Assembly (NCBI GenBank): GCA_020536535.1
Contig: JAHLWZ010000798.1
Span: 71,617 to 135,616 of the forward strand
Length of the DNA stretch: 64,000 nt
Reading direction: 5' to 3'
DNA from: Pelomyxa schiedti
Lineage: Eukaryota > Evosea > Pelobiontida > Pelomyxidae
The notes below the pieces were generated by a model, which was given only the letters and a program-made list of their open reading frames with translations, was not told the origin of the DNA and searched no databases. Numbering within the stretch: the first letter of the stretch is position 1; each line of letters begins with the position of its first letter. The translations under genes were made by a program, and so were the position numbers. Shown here piece after piece: positions 14,749 to 26,266 of the stretch.

Positions 14749-17700
14749 ATGAAGGAAGAGGAGCCACGCAAGCGAGAACACGCTCCGGTGGTTGAGACCG
14801 GTGTCGCAAATCCGGCAAATCCGAAGCGAAGTAGGGTGGTTGTTTCTGTGTCGGGGTCGTCTTACTCTACTACTACGACAACATCGTCGGCGAGTACGCC
14901 GTCCACTGTCATCAGAATCCCTCTTCCGCAACACTCGCAGCAGTTGCCTCCCCACCAAGTAACTGATGTGCCTACGCCTTGTTACTTGGCGCCGTCGCCG
15001 CCCATAGTTACTGTTGTAAGCGGCGCCTCCAGGAAGCACACCAATTCCACTGTGACAGTGACTCGCGCAATGGCCCCTCCGCGCTCTCCACCACCACCAA
15101 TGTCCCCGCACACTCCCATGTCGCCCCCAGCCGCGCCACCTAGGTCACCCCCTCCCCCACAAACTCCTCCGAGGTCTCCCCCACCACTGTCCCCGCCGCC
15201 GTCCACTTCTCCATCTGATACATCTACTGTTGTTGATGACACTGATGCCAACTGTGTGGATGACGACGACGAGGAGGGAGATGACTGGGAAGAGGATAAG
15301 TTTGAAGACTTGGAACGTATACCTTCAGATAAGTTTGGCGTTCTACAACTTACAAACGCCAGACACAAAAATTGCTACTCTGGCACCCTCAGATGAGCCA
15401 TACTTTGATGCAGACTTCTCCTCCATGGAACTTATGGTGATGTGAAGGGACTTTGTGTCCTCGGCTAACCCAAATAAGCCCAATTCTTCTACATTACCCT
15501 TGTGGGTTTGTCCAAATGGCCGAATCTACCTTGAAACTTTTTCATCAAAGTACCGTCAGGCATATGATTTTGTCATTGCCATAGCCGAGCCTGTTTGCAG
15601 GTATTCTTTCCTAAAATACTTCCAGTTCGCACAGTTTGGATTAGACCTCGGCATGTACAAGAATACCAGCTCACCCCACATTCACTCTATGGTGCTGTGT
15701 CAACTGGTTTAACATCGGAGACAATTATAAAGGCTTTACAAATGTTATCAAAGGTTTGGCAGCCTTGGGATCTGCATGTTAACTTGAAAATAGGTGCGAG
15801 TGCCCATTGAAATTCAAAATATCATTCGGACATGCACGTCAAGTTACGGCAAAGTGAAACTTATTTTGAGGAAAAACAAATACTTCTGCGAAAGTAAATC
15901 CCGAGATGTTCTAAACAGGCTAGTAGGAGATGGACTAATCCGAGATGCCTTGGCAGTATGTTTCCTGCCTATCTTTTCTGTACTTGACTTTTTTTTCTTG
16001 GTAAGCCACTTAACGAAGGCTGCACGAGTTATATTTCTTCATCTACTATCGACACTGAGAAGAAATTTTCTTCGATGAATCCTGCCGCCGCCATACTGCA
16101 AGGTGATGACGATTCTGATGACGAAGAGCAAGGTCACAAGTCTCTTGTGCATTCTTTTGAGATTACTCCACCAAAAGTCGAAGTAGCCTTTTACTGTCAC
16201 TTTTCAATACCTAAGTTCGCTAAAAAAACCCAAAGGGTGTCAAGAAGCGGTGTGTAGAGCTGGAATACCCACTGCTGGAGGAATATGACTTTAGGAACGA
16301 CACAAATACTCCAGACTTGAAGATAGACTTGAAGCCAACTACTATAATCCGCCCTTATCAAGAAAAATCCCTCTCACAGATGTTCAGTAATGGGTTGGCG
16401 GTCTAAGGTAATTTCCCTAGATAACCATACCTTCCAGAAGAGCAAGGTCGGGGTTAATTGTACTCCCATGTGGCGCTGGTAAGTCACTTGTTGGTGTTAC
16501 TGCGGCATGTACTATTAAGAAGTCGACTTTACTTCTCTGCACAAATTCGTGAGTTTCTGGATTAAGATCGTGCTCTAACATGTATTCAGAGTCTCTGTTG
16601 ATCAATGGCGAGAACAGTTCAGGATGTGGTCTACAATACAAGACAATCAAATCTCCCGTTTTACATCAGAACTAAAAGAGGTGAAGGGGGAAAAAATAAC
16701 TGTGAAAGTAAAGCTTTTAGGGAATGTCTGTTGATACAGCTGGAGTGACGATTACTACATACACTATGTTAACCTTCAGTGGAAAGCGCAATCATAAATC
16801 GGCTGATATCATTAAAAGTTGCTTCTTAATGATTCATACCATTTCTAAGTGCAACAGAACTCCAAGACAAAGAATGGGGCTTACTTGTACTTGATGAAGT
16901 GCATGTCGTTCCTGCGGTTGTATTTCGTAAGGTGCTGTCTGTGGTTGCGTCTCATTGTAAATTGGGTTTAACTGGTAGGTATACAAATAAAAAAAAACCT
17001 CTTCTCACCAAGCAACTTTAAGCGACTTTGGTTCGTGAAGACAAGAGAATTGGTGATCTTAACTTCCTGATTGGACCAAAATTGTATGAGGCGAATTGGC
17101 TCGATCTTGTGAGTGCAGGATACATAGCAAACGTGCAGTGTGTTGAAGTGTGGTGCCAAATGACTGAAGCTTTTTATAAAGCCTATCTTACCTCCACTGA
17201 CCCGAGGTTGGCCTGTCTTTTTTGGCCTGCAATTTATTTTTCCCCAGGCAGCAGCAACTTTTATATGTAATGAATCCAAATAAATTCCAAGCCTGCCAGT
17301 ATTTGATGCAGTTTCATGAGAACAGGCATGCACTAACCAGTGATGTCAGTATTGAATTACTCTCAACAGAGGAGACAAAGTTATCGTATTCAGTGATAAC
17401 ATTGATGCCCTCAAACACTATGCCAAAATGCTGCAGCGGCCTTTCATTTATGGTCCAACAAGTAATCAAGAGAGACTAGCAGTTCTTGAAGCATTTAAGA
17501 ATACGTCAAAAATTAAGTCCATTTTCATTTCAAGGGTATATTTCCGCTATGATGGTGTATAAATAATAATATTTTAGGTTGGTGATAATTCTATTGACCT
17601 ACCCGAAGCAAACGTTGTAATACAAATATCCTCTCATTTTGGGTCACGAAGACAGGAGGCTCAGCGACTCGGTAAAACCTTTAGGCTTTTGGACTTTTCC

Positions 17701-18270
17701 TTATTATTACAACAGGTCGCATTCTGCGTCCTAAGTCACGCATGGAGGGTGGATTCAATGCATTTTTCTATACACTTGTATCCACTGATACGCATGAGAT
17801 GTACTTTTCCACTCGGAGACAGCAGTTCCTTGTTGATCAAGGCTATGCTTTCAAAGTACAATTTTAGCCTTTTTTTGTGCCTTCATAATTAAGCACAGGT
17901 TGTGAGAGAACTTCAAGACATGGACCAAGCCAACCTACTACTCAAAACTCCCAAAGATCAGGATAGTCTTCTTGCTCAAGTTTTAGGGGCACAGAATGAA
18001 GATGAAGAAGAATTCTTGCGTGACAAGGATGATATTACCAGACACCCAGCAGCCAAGCGCTCGACAAGTACGCTCTTCCCCCAATTTACACAATAAGTAA
18101 TTGGTACAGGATCCGCCCGGTCTCTTGCTGGTGGGGAAGGCAGAGTGTATGCAGAGGTGAAAAAATCTAAGAAGGCAAAAGGACCCACAAATGCAGTGAT
18201 GCGTCAGTACTTCAACACGAAAAAAGCAGCCAGGGACCTGAAGAAAACTCCTCCCCCATCATCATCCTAA
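14749..18270 (+). CDS. XPB/ERCC3 DNA translocase of TFIIH
   Basis: 3'-5' DNA helicase/translocase that opens promoters and drives nucleotide excision repair within TFIIH. The N-terminus is an unusual Ser/Thr/Pro-rich tract (about 14800-15240) followed by acid runs. The XPB N-terminal domain follows ([26 protein letters not shown]). Helicase motifs are Walker A in [12 protein letters not shown] near 16470, the DEVH box ([12 protein letters not shown]) near 16890, [32 protein letters not shown], and motif VI in [12 protein letters not shown]. The end is KK-rich. All introns are short and GT-AG; examples are the ones at the Ala-Pro join near 15957-16007 and at 17539-17579. The Met at 14749 is the first ATG in frame. 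Confidence 0.94.
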
Positions 18271-18327
18271 CTTCCCGTTTTGCTAAAAGAACGAAGAGAA
18301 CTGTTTGATTTGGATAGTATTCTTTTT

Positions 18328-19901
18328 TTAACACTCAAATGTGGTTGGAGGAAAATGTCTCTGTGAGCTCACATAATTTACATCGGGCTCAAACAAGGTG
18401 TTGGGCATTGGAGAAGCCTTGCACATAACCACTGGTTTTGACAGCATCAACGCGCCCTTCTTTCCCCAAGCCGTGGCCAGAGTTGTCGAATCGTTGTTTG
18501 TGTGCACCCGTGTAGTATTTGGGATCTTAAGGTAGAATGAGTGAGAAAACAAGCACAAAAACAGGGGACTACCAGTCAGGCGGTTCAGAATATCAGAATG
18601 GCCAGAGGTCTGGTGAAGAAAGGAAACACTAAGAGGAGCAATGAAAAGGTAAAGAAGGACATACTGAAGCAGTTGTCTTGGTTGCAGTCTTGGTAGTTGC
18701 AGTAGTACCCGTCTTGGAAGTGGGGCTCGAATGTGAGTCGTGAGTGCCAACTTTTGGAGGAGTGGTGGGTGTTGTGGCCTTGGTACCAGTTTTAGGGGAA
18801 GTTCGTGTTCCAGTTGCTTTGGGCCCGGGGTGAGCTGTAAAACAATGTAAGTAGAGAAAGGTATTTGAGGTTTACAACCTTCCGGGAACCGGGACTTGTG
18901 TGCCCCAGTGTAGAGGTTGGGATCTGTTAATCTATCAAGGATGCCGGACTTTCCATTGGCAGGGTCCTGAGCAGCATTAGCCAATAAACACGATCGAATA
19001 AGCCTTTACCTCTGGTTTGGAAGCTGATTTGTCGGGTTTCTCCTCAACAGCCTGAGGCTCACTCGAGGGATTTGTTTTATTTCCTCCCGAGGCATCCGAA
19101 TGCTCCGATTTTGGAGATTCTGGATCTGAAGGGGATACTGAAGTGGAACTCTCCTTTGTGGATGGCTCCTTGGTAGGGGACGACTTTTTACTGTCAACAG
19201 CTGCCTCAGTGTGTGATTCCACTTGCCCTTGGGATGAGGGCGGCTGATGCTTTGGTTGTGTGGTTGTTGTTGGGGTGGTTGTTGCACTCTTGACTGTAGA
19301 GGCAGTTTTCGAAGTCGTTTTAGAAGTCGTTTTAGAAGTTGCCCCCGTTTTACTAACATTTGAGGTTCCGGTAGTTGTTTTGGTGGCAGTTTTTCCTGTG
19401 GTTGTGGAAGTCTTAGTGGGAGACGTTGTCTTAGGTGCCGTCTTCACAGAAGAAGGGGAAGAGGTTTTGGTTGCAGGAGTTGCCTTTGTCGTCGTTTTGG
19501 ACGCGCTTAGGGTAGACGGATGAGTGGGCTTTACTACAGTGGTACTGTTGGCCTTGGGGTGCTCCAGCAAAGTATGAACATTACTGAAACCAGCTACGTA
19601 GCCCGTCTCCGTGTGTCTCTCTTCTCTTCCGTCGATACCTGTGACAGTATTCGAAAAAAAAGAAACACGCGGAGCAGTACTACGAGTCTTCAAAAATGAT
19701 ATATACCAAGTCCTTCACCGCCGTCTCCGAAGCGTTGTTTGTGTGCCCCAGTATATTTAGAGGGGTCTGTAAGTCTGTCGAGAATCGAAGACTTGAAAAG
19801 AGTGAGGGGACTAACAAAAAAAAAAAAAAAAAAACCGACCCCGAATCTACAAAAAAAACTACGGAGAAACAACAATAAACGATATGTACCTGCTGCGACA
19901 T
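18328..19901 (-). CDS. Protein with three p25-alpha/TPPP-type motifs and a Thr/Lys-rich linker
   Basis: The p25-alpha motif of TPPP and related proteins (RLTDxxxYTGxHKxRF) occurs three times: DRLTDPSKYTGAHKQRF just after the start, DRLTDPNLYTGAHKSRF in the middle, and NRLTDPKYYTGAHKQRF near the end. The first copy is followed by GIDGREERHTETGYVAGF, the Gly/Tyr element usual after this motif. Between copies lie long Thr/Lys/Ser/Pro-rich linkers resembling a disordered, microtubule-binding region. The protein starts MSQQ, joined over an intron at 19792-19889. Other introns are 19639-19706 and 18967-19009, plus shorter ones in the last third. TPPP proteins bundle microtubules and track with cilia and flagella. 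This multi-copy form is not the standard single-domain layout. Confidence 0.83.
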
Positions 19902-20028
19902 GTACGTTTACTACAACGAGCTGTTGGCGTACTGGTTTTTTTTTTTTTTTTGTTGCGGTGTTCCTTTTTTGAAATGTCAAGCAACGTTCCGGCAAATTGA
20001 TCACCCAATTTCGCACCAACGTCCGAAA

Positions 20029-21274
20029 ATGGGACAACGTTATTCGGCTGTGGCTGTGCGGCAGAGTCTGACTGATGTATCGCGTGACGTGGTGCATTCA
20101 CTAGATACAGACAGGTGGTATGACGTCGTGTGCAAGCTGGCGTCGTGGGACCGGTATTCTTTAAACTCCAAAGTACGGTCGGTTTATCGTATCGTCACTG
20201 TGAAGCGGGAGTCTTCTAACTTCGTAGTTTTTAGAGTATGGCTGAGGTGAGGGAATACCTCAAGGGCATTATGGGAAGTATTGGAGGAAACTTGGTTTCT
20301 GACACACAAGAGGTTGATGTTTTGGGTACTCCTGGCACGAACATCATTGGTCGCATCAAGGTACTGCCACCGAACTCAATTAACCGAAATTATACAAAGA
20401 ATGTGACAGGGTGCACCAGGGAGTACGAAAAAGGTAATTGTTGGAGCACACTATGATGCAATTTCAGAAAACCCTGATGAACAACCTGCTCCAGGTGCAT
20501 TGGTATCAATCAGTTCTGAAAAAGAAAAAAAAACCTTTTACCATTTAACGAAAATTAGGATAACGCAAGTGGGGCAGCTGCTGTCATCGAGCTGGCTCGA
20601 GCTTTCTCGAAGTTTCCAATCCTCTGAATGATGAGTTCATATTCTCATCTACCATAGAGTTACACCTGCCATGGATTTAGAGTTTATCCTATTTGATGGC
20701 GAAGAAGTGGGGTTTAAGGGTAGTAGAACCCATTCTGCTTCACTTGACAAATCCACGAAGACAGTCTTCATGTTAAACATTGATATCCTTACAGAAAATA
20801 ATCAATCTAAAACCTGGATATGCCTTAATTTCTCGTTCACATACCATTGGCTTCAACCAGCCTGACCCTACATTATGTAAGCAATTCCGTGCCACAGTAC
20901 CTCTAGTAATAGCATGCTTAGTTGTGGAAACAGAAGCGCACAATGGAATGCTAGAACTTATGTTCCAACATGCAAGTGCCCAAGTTAGTTCACCAATTCC
21001 CATAAAGTTTCAACTGGACACATGGGGTTCAGATCACATGCCATGTATGCCGCCCTCGAAGTTTTTCCTCTTATCCTTGCTAGATATTGCTCTGAAAATT
21101 CCAGCAGCCCTAGTTACATTTGAGCACTGCACCAGCTACCCGCACCACCACCATCACCTGGACCTCCCTAGTGCAATCAACAAAGCTGTTGCCGGTAATG
21201 TCATGCAGGTGGTGGGCTCAGTGCTCTGCCTCATGTGCTTGCAGTCTGAAGACTTCCATGACTACCGGCCCTAA
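20029..21274 (+). CDS. M28-family metallopeptidase (aminopeptidase or glutaminyl-cyclase type)
   Basis: Zinc-dependent peptidase fold. Visible signature elements: VIVGAHYDA (first His ligand), PGALDNASGAAAVIELA (bridging Asp), FDGEEVGFKGS (catalytic and ligand Glu), WGSDHMPYIALKIPAALVTFE, and a late His cluster. Introns inferred: 20182-20234, 20361-20409, 20503-20558, 20612-20657, 20764-20794 (only 31 nt, see findings) and 21045-21083. The Met at 20029 follows an AT-rich spacer and has no clear signal peptide, so a cytosolic or unconventional location is possible. Both aminopeptidase and glutaminyl cyclase members occur in M28; the sequence does not decide between them. It is divergent from the p25-alpha gene. 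Confidence 0.82.
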
Positions 21275-21410
21275 CCTGAATCCCAATGCAACCAACCACA
21301 AACCACAAACCATACATCCATAATATAGACAATAGGGTATTCTTTTTGTTCTTGTATTTTTATCATTGTTTGATCAACAGCTCTCCTTTGGTTTGTGGCT
21401 TCACAGGTGT

Positions 21411-22531
21411 CTACTGGCGTTTATACCACCAGACATCCGCGTCTATTGGCCATAGTTTATGCACAATGAGAGCAACTAAGTCCCAGTTCAATCCTCTTGC
21501 CGGGCTTTTCACCCCAAGCCTGTGGTGCTGTGCACACAGAAGACTAAGGGCAGCAGGTCTGCGTGCACAGACTCCAATTGTTTGCCTCGTCTGACTATGC
21601 CACAAAGCGATGTATGTAAAGTCGCGGCCAACAAAATCCCCTCCAGTGGATATGGCCACATTGTTGAACCTTGGGTGCTTGATCATTTCACAGGCAACTT
21701 CCCACCACTTCTCTGTAATTGCCCACTCGAACAACGTGATGGATGACCCTGGGGTGATGCAGCAGTGTGGATTGAATGTGTGGTGTGATGTTACCTTGAG
21801 CGCCACATTAGTAGTGGTAAGGCCCAGCATGGGAACTCTTCGGGAGCGTTCATCCCCAAAGTCCTTGGCAAAATCCACGCATTTGGTCGCATCAAAGTCA
21901 GGAATGTCAATGATTTGAAGAGCCGCTTTCCGCAAGTCATATTTCAGAACCATGGAAAAAGGACTCCTAAGTGACGTACTCCACAGGGAGCGGAACTTCT
22001 TGTGCTTGATGATGGCAGCAACCACTTCTCTGCTGACAGGAAATTCACCTTCCCGCGCGGCGCTCATCATAGCATAAAAGTGTTCCATTGCCGAGAACCT
22101 CTCCGTCTTTGCCAGCGCAATAGCAACGGCATTGCGACTTTGACGTAGGCATTCAAGAAACAGCGAGCCTGCCTTGCCACTGAACATCGCGTTTGGGTCG
22201 AAATTGGGGTGCTTCACCAGCCCCAACAGTTGAGCTGTCCTGCTCGAGTCCCCTAGCCAGTCCTTGAACCAGCTAAGCAACTGCTCTGGCTTCAGGCTCC
22301 TGCTAGGGAAATTTGGGCTCGAATCGTCGTAGTAATGGTTCTTGATGTCTTGTTGCCTCTCTGCGTTTTACGATACATTTGCATTAGCTCTTTGGCGTTG
22401 ACCGGTAATGAGTAGAGAAATGAACGACACTGTTTCATACCAACGCCATATGAAACCAAGGAGCTTTCAATTGCCCTCCTCATAGCCTTCCTGTCAGCCT
22501 CATCTACATCTTGGTGGTACCAACTATCCAT
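21411..22531 (-). CDS. UIM-like motif plus degenerate repeat protein
   Basis: The start at 22531 gives MDSWYHQDVDEADRKAMRRAIESSL. The stretch DEADRKAMRRAIESSL fits the ubiquitin-interacting motif pattern (acidic lead, then A-x-x-S). One intron (about 22289-22369) joins to a 290-residue region of imperfect 30-35-residue helical units, each around an hP.Fd-type element (VKHPNFDPNA, IDIPDFDATK, IKHPRFNNVA). These look like worn ankyrin-type repeats, as often seen in protists. There is no catalytic motif. Function unknown; ubiquitin binding is inference from the short motif only. The stop at 21411 faces the M28 gene across 136 bases. Confidence 0.72.
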
Positions 22532-22820
22532 CAAAAGTCCTTCGCGTTTTCTTTTTTTTTTTTTTAATTTATCTGCTGTGGGTGAAATCCGTTTTTTGTT
22601 CTTTTATGCTGAATTACCTACTCGGGCTGGTTTCTGGTGTAAGTTGCCCGGAAAACGCCTACTTGAGTTTTCGATTTGGCAACTACAACAAGCTTGCAAT
22701 GTTTCTTTGTGGGTATGGTTTAAACAATCATTAGATGGTTCATATCAGAGTTGTTGAAGAAGAGAGGCAAGGGATAGAATCTTCTCTGTTGCTTTCTGTG
22801 CAGAATGAGTTCCATGTGGA

Positions 22821-23994
22821 TTATTTCTTTTTTTTTTTTTTGTAAACCTTGACTTCAGTTTGGGCCACACTCAGTTTTGTCTCCAGGTCTGTAATTTTTA
22901 TGTTGAGTGTTTCTATAAGCTGTAACAAGTCGGAATTCCGGTGCTCTAGTTGATTGATTTTGTTCTCTAGTTGATTTGATTTGTTCTCAAGTTGCCGGTT
23001 TGCCTTGTGCAGGTCATCTCTTTCCTTCACAAGGTCTCTCCCCCTGTCAGTCAATTCGGAGTTTTTCCGTTCTAAGTCACTGCATTGCTGTGACAATTGT
23101 CTGCATCTATTTTCAAGTGTTTCAATGTGGTGCCTGGATGCGTCATGTTGCTGGTTAATTAGCTGTCGTTGAGCTATTTCTTCCGTGTGTTGTTGATGCA
23201 GTTGGGAATTCTCTTGTTGCAGTTGCGAGTTCTCTTGTTGTAGTTTGGTCTCAGCTATGAGTATACTGGATTGTGTTTAAAAGATATTTTAGAAGTGGAA
23301 TAACACAAGACGGTTTACGATACTCTAAAAGGGCAAGAACTCTTTCCTGATCAGCCAGAACTACACAATAAGGAGTTAAGAGGTTGTGAAGACAGTATTG
23401 GAACTGTGGTACCTTCTTCTGCCCTTTTCGGTGTAGAGTTGAGTTCAGCAATATGGCTAGCAATCTGTGTCAGGACCTCTATGCTCTTCCATAGGTACAT
23501 AGTCTGTGTGCAACATTCACTTACAAGTTCATTCCTCATTGCGGTGCACTTCTCTCTGTTTATTGGCTGGTCGGCGGTTAACCCCTCTAAAAAAACAAAG
23601 GAATGAATTGAAGTTGGAATAATTCCCCTCCCTCACTTATCACGCTGCTTATGTTGTCAACATATGCTTTGACGCGATTCACTCTGTTATTTCGTCTTTG
23701 TTGGTTTGTAAGCACAAAAGTAACAGTTAAAAGGACTCACTCTTCCACATCAGAACAGATCTTTTCAAGGGTGCCGAATTCTGAAGACGGTTACACAAAC
23801 TCAAAAAACGACAGAGATACCAGGCCAAGGAAAAATGAGAGGTAGCAAATTGGAACACGTTTGTGAGTCTAGCTATTTGTTGTAAACAAAACAAACTCTT
23901 TATAAACTCACACCTGGGTCTGTTTTTCTTGAAACTTTTTATAATTCGCCACCAGTAGAGCAAATAATGGATTACTTTCTTCTGATACCCTCAT
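22821..23994 (-). CDS. Coiled-coil protein, unknown
   Basis: Starts MRVSEESNPLFALLVANYKKFQ at 23994. Several tiny exons separated by introns of about 40-60 nt lead to a helical middle (RNELVSECCTQTMYLWKSIEV). A long Gln/Glu/Asn-rich coiled coil follows, with repeats QQENSQLQQENSQL and QLENKSNQLENKINQLE, ending in a Lys run. I recognise no family. The shape (short globular head, long parallel coiled coil) suits a cytoskeletal or tethering adaptor. Exon joins were all in frame, but some are very short, so exon borders near 23260-23420 may shift. The next gene on the same strand ends 343 bases upstream. Confidence 0.66.
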
Positions 23995-24336
23995 TTGAAT
24001 TACGTCTCACAGCATATAGAATTGTCATACTTGTAGGCCTCTGAAAAGCCATTAATATAATCGGACATTTCTCTTTGTGAAATTAAATGGCATTTCGCTG
24101 AATAAAAGCATTCCTCCAGTAACAACTTCTAAGGTGTAGATTAAAGACTATTGTGCAGCCAAGGGACTACCGCTTTCTCGTTTGCCGAACGCACATCACT
24201 ATCTGTTACATTGAGTCATAAAAAAAGATCAGGGAGAGGGTAGAGGAAAACCAGGGATCTCTTCAATGGCGCATTTATGCTGTACGCCAGAGAAAATTGA
24301 TGTGGATGTCAATGAGTCGAGCATGTAGACCTTGTT
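23995..24336. other. Spacer, likely promoter of the coiled-coil gene
   Basis: Holds the 3' flank of the kinase gene and the 5' flank of the coiled-coil gene (both on minus). AT-rich, no convincing frame, nothing else recognised. Confidence 0.35.
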
Positions 24337-26220
24337 TCAGTGGGTTGAATGGAAAGAAAGGCAGAACCCACGTGCTGAACGGCGGGTTTTGAGATCGAGA
24401 CTATTCTTTGTCTCTCTTGGGGGATTCCTGACCACTTTTCGATTTCTAACTGCACAATACCGAGTAAGTGAGGTAGACGGTATAATGTACTTGTTTGACC
24501 TCACATGGCCTTTCTCCCTCCCTTGGAAATCTGTGGCATCGTACAACGGGAAGATCACAAGATTCTATGGGATTTTCTATCCAGTGCACCTGGGGGTTTA
24601 GTTTCAGAGAGTAAATGGACAGGTACACACTACCTGGCAGCAGTTTGGAGTGACAAAAGGGTGCGCAAAAAAATCAGCCCACGAAATTCTTTTATCAACC
24701 CTAGCAAAGAGTGAGGTCGAGAGGGGGGATTTATGTCATTATGTTATACGGTTGGACAAGGTGAGTTATAAGGGCTCGGCAGTCGTTGGAAATAGCCACT
24801 TCCCCAAACTGAGGAGTAGAGTTCTCTGTTTCCACACCCACCATCTTGGTGAAATTAGGTTGCTTAATTATATTTTGGTTGGTGTTTGAGACAAATTACT
24901 TGGCCCAGTGTAATTCCCAGTGACCTAAAAATGCATTGTCAAAATTGTTTCCAGGTGGATAGGGGCAAACCAAAGATCAACAGAATCCGTGTAGCTGCCA
25001 GTCCACACTTCGGGCGGTATATATTTCTGTGTACCTTTCAGACAAGTGTTATTTGTGTAATTGTCAGGGGGGGAAAAAAAAACCTACCAACAACCGAGCT
25101 TGAAGTGGGTTTTGATACAGAAGCAAAACCGAAATCACACACTTGTAAAAAGATATAAGTTAAAGTAATGGAAGCCTGTGAGAGGTACACACATTTAATG
25201 ACCACTTGGCTAGCTGGTGTGTGTTCCAGTGGATCAGATAATAAAATCTGTTAACCACGATAAGTGGCACACTGCAACACCAAATATTGTACATACATTA
25301 TCAGGCTTGATGTCTCTGTGAACTATCTCCAATCTTAAGTGAATACTGAGAAAAAAGCGGAAGAATATAATAGTAATACCCACAAGTGAATGGTCCTCAA
25401 TGCATCAGCAAGTTGTGCAAACCACAGTGATAATATACCTTCTGGTTGCCGCTTTGATGCCACCGTGTAGTTTGCTAAACTGCCACCAGAACAATACTCC
25501 ATAACCACAATGTGCAGTTCGGAGGTGTCCTTAAGGGTGTCATTATGGAAAGTAGTAGGAGGGACGGAAACCCAAGACTCATGAAGGGCACAAATATTTT
25601 GATGTCTTGACTGTGTTAATATGTTCACTTCCTGCTGAAGGTACTGAAGGTAATTTTGTTATCAATTTATCACAAGTGCTGCCTCATTACAAGCGAAAAT
25701 TGGGGATGATGCCTTCATTGCAATAGGCGGAATGACTGCTTTTTGGATCACTTTTAGTGCGACAATGTTGGTCTTTGTGCCCCCGAACCGCAGTGTATTG
25801 CGAGCATATTTGCATTTACGGGAAATTTCCCCTTCCCTCGTCGCCCGATACACCGTGCCATACAAACCACTGTTGCAACAAAACCAATACTTAGATAAAG
25901 GGAAAAAAAAGGACAAAAAAAGAAAAAAAAAAAAAAAAAGGAGACAAGTGGAGGAAAAAAAAAAGGGGGGGGGGGGGGGGGGGGGGGGAAAGAGGGTGCA
26001 TACGTCCCCACGAGGTCAGTGATTCTGTACGATAGGTCTGTCTTTGGCGACGTGAGAATTCTGCCTATCGGCAGCTGTGCCGGTGGCGCGATGTATGCCC
26101 CTGACGCGGCCGTTTTTAATTTCCCTGTTTTTCGTGGTTCGGCCCTGCCCAAGTTGTTGGCCACCTTCGTCCTCACCGACTCTCAGTGGGACTCCCAACA
26201 CTACCCTACCGGCGTAACAT
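24337..26220 (-). CDS. Serine/threonine protein kinase
   Basis: A full kinase domain is readable once introns are removed. The glycine loop is GTGLYGTVYRA, split by the intron holding the poly-G tract. Then come VALKVIQK (catalytic Lys), an Asn-Glu helix C, VVMEYCSGGSLANY, HRDIKPDNILLSDP (catalytic loop), VIKLCDFGFAS, GTQKYIPPEVWTG (APE-like), SVDLWSLGITLGQ, and RISWADFFAHPFV at the end of the C-lobe. All active-site residues are present, so it should be active. The end of the lobe resembles ULK/Atg1 and CAMK-like kinases; the subfamily is not settled. A basic tail of about 75 residues ends at 24337. The start is uncertain: the ATG at 26218-26220 joined over a 60-nt intron is my best model. 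Confidence 0.85.
25965..25988 (+). repeat. 24-base homopolymer G run in a purine tract
   Basis: Twenty-four consecutive G directly after a run of ten A, inside more than 100 bases that are almost all purine (about 25890-25995). On the coding (minus) strand this is a pyrimidine tract inside the intron that interrupts the kinase glycine loop. Confidence 0.9.
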
Positions 26221-26266
26221 CAAGTGGCACGGGTTGCTTCTCCAGTCCAGAGACTCAAGGGGAAGT

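Noticed and set aside
19260-19523. Val-rich plus-strand frame
   Set aside because: Antisense of the Thr/Lys-rich linker of the p25-alpha gene; Thr and Lys codons read backward give Val, Leu and Phe.
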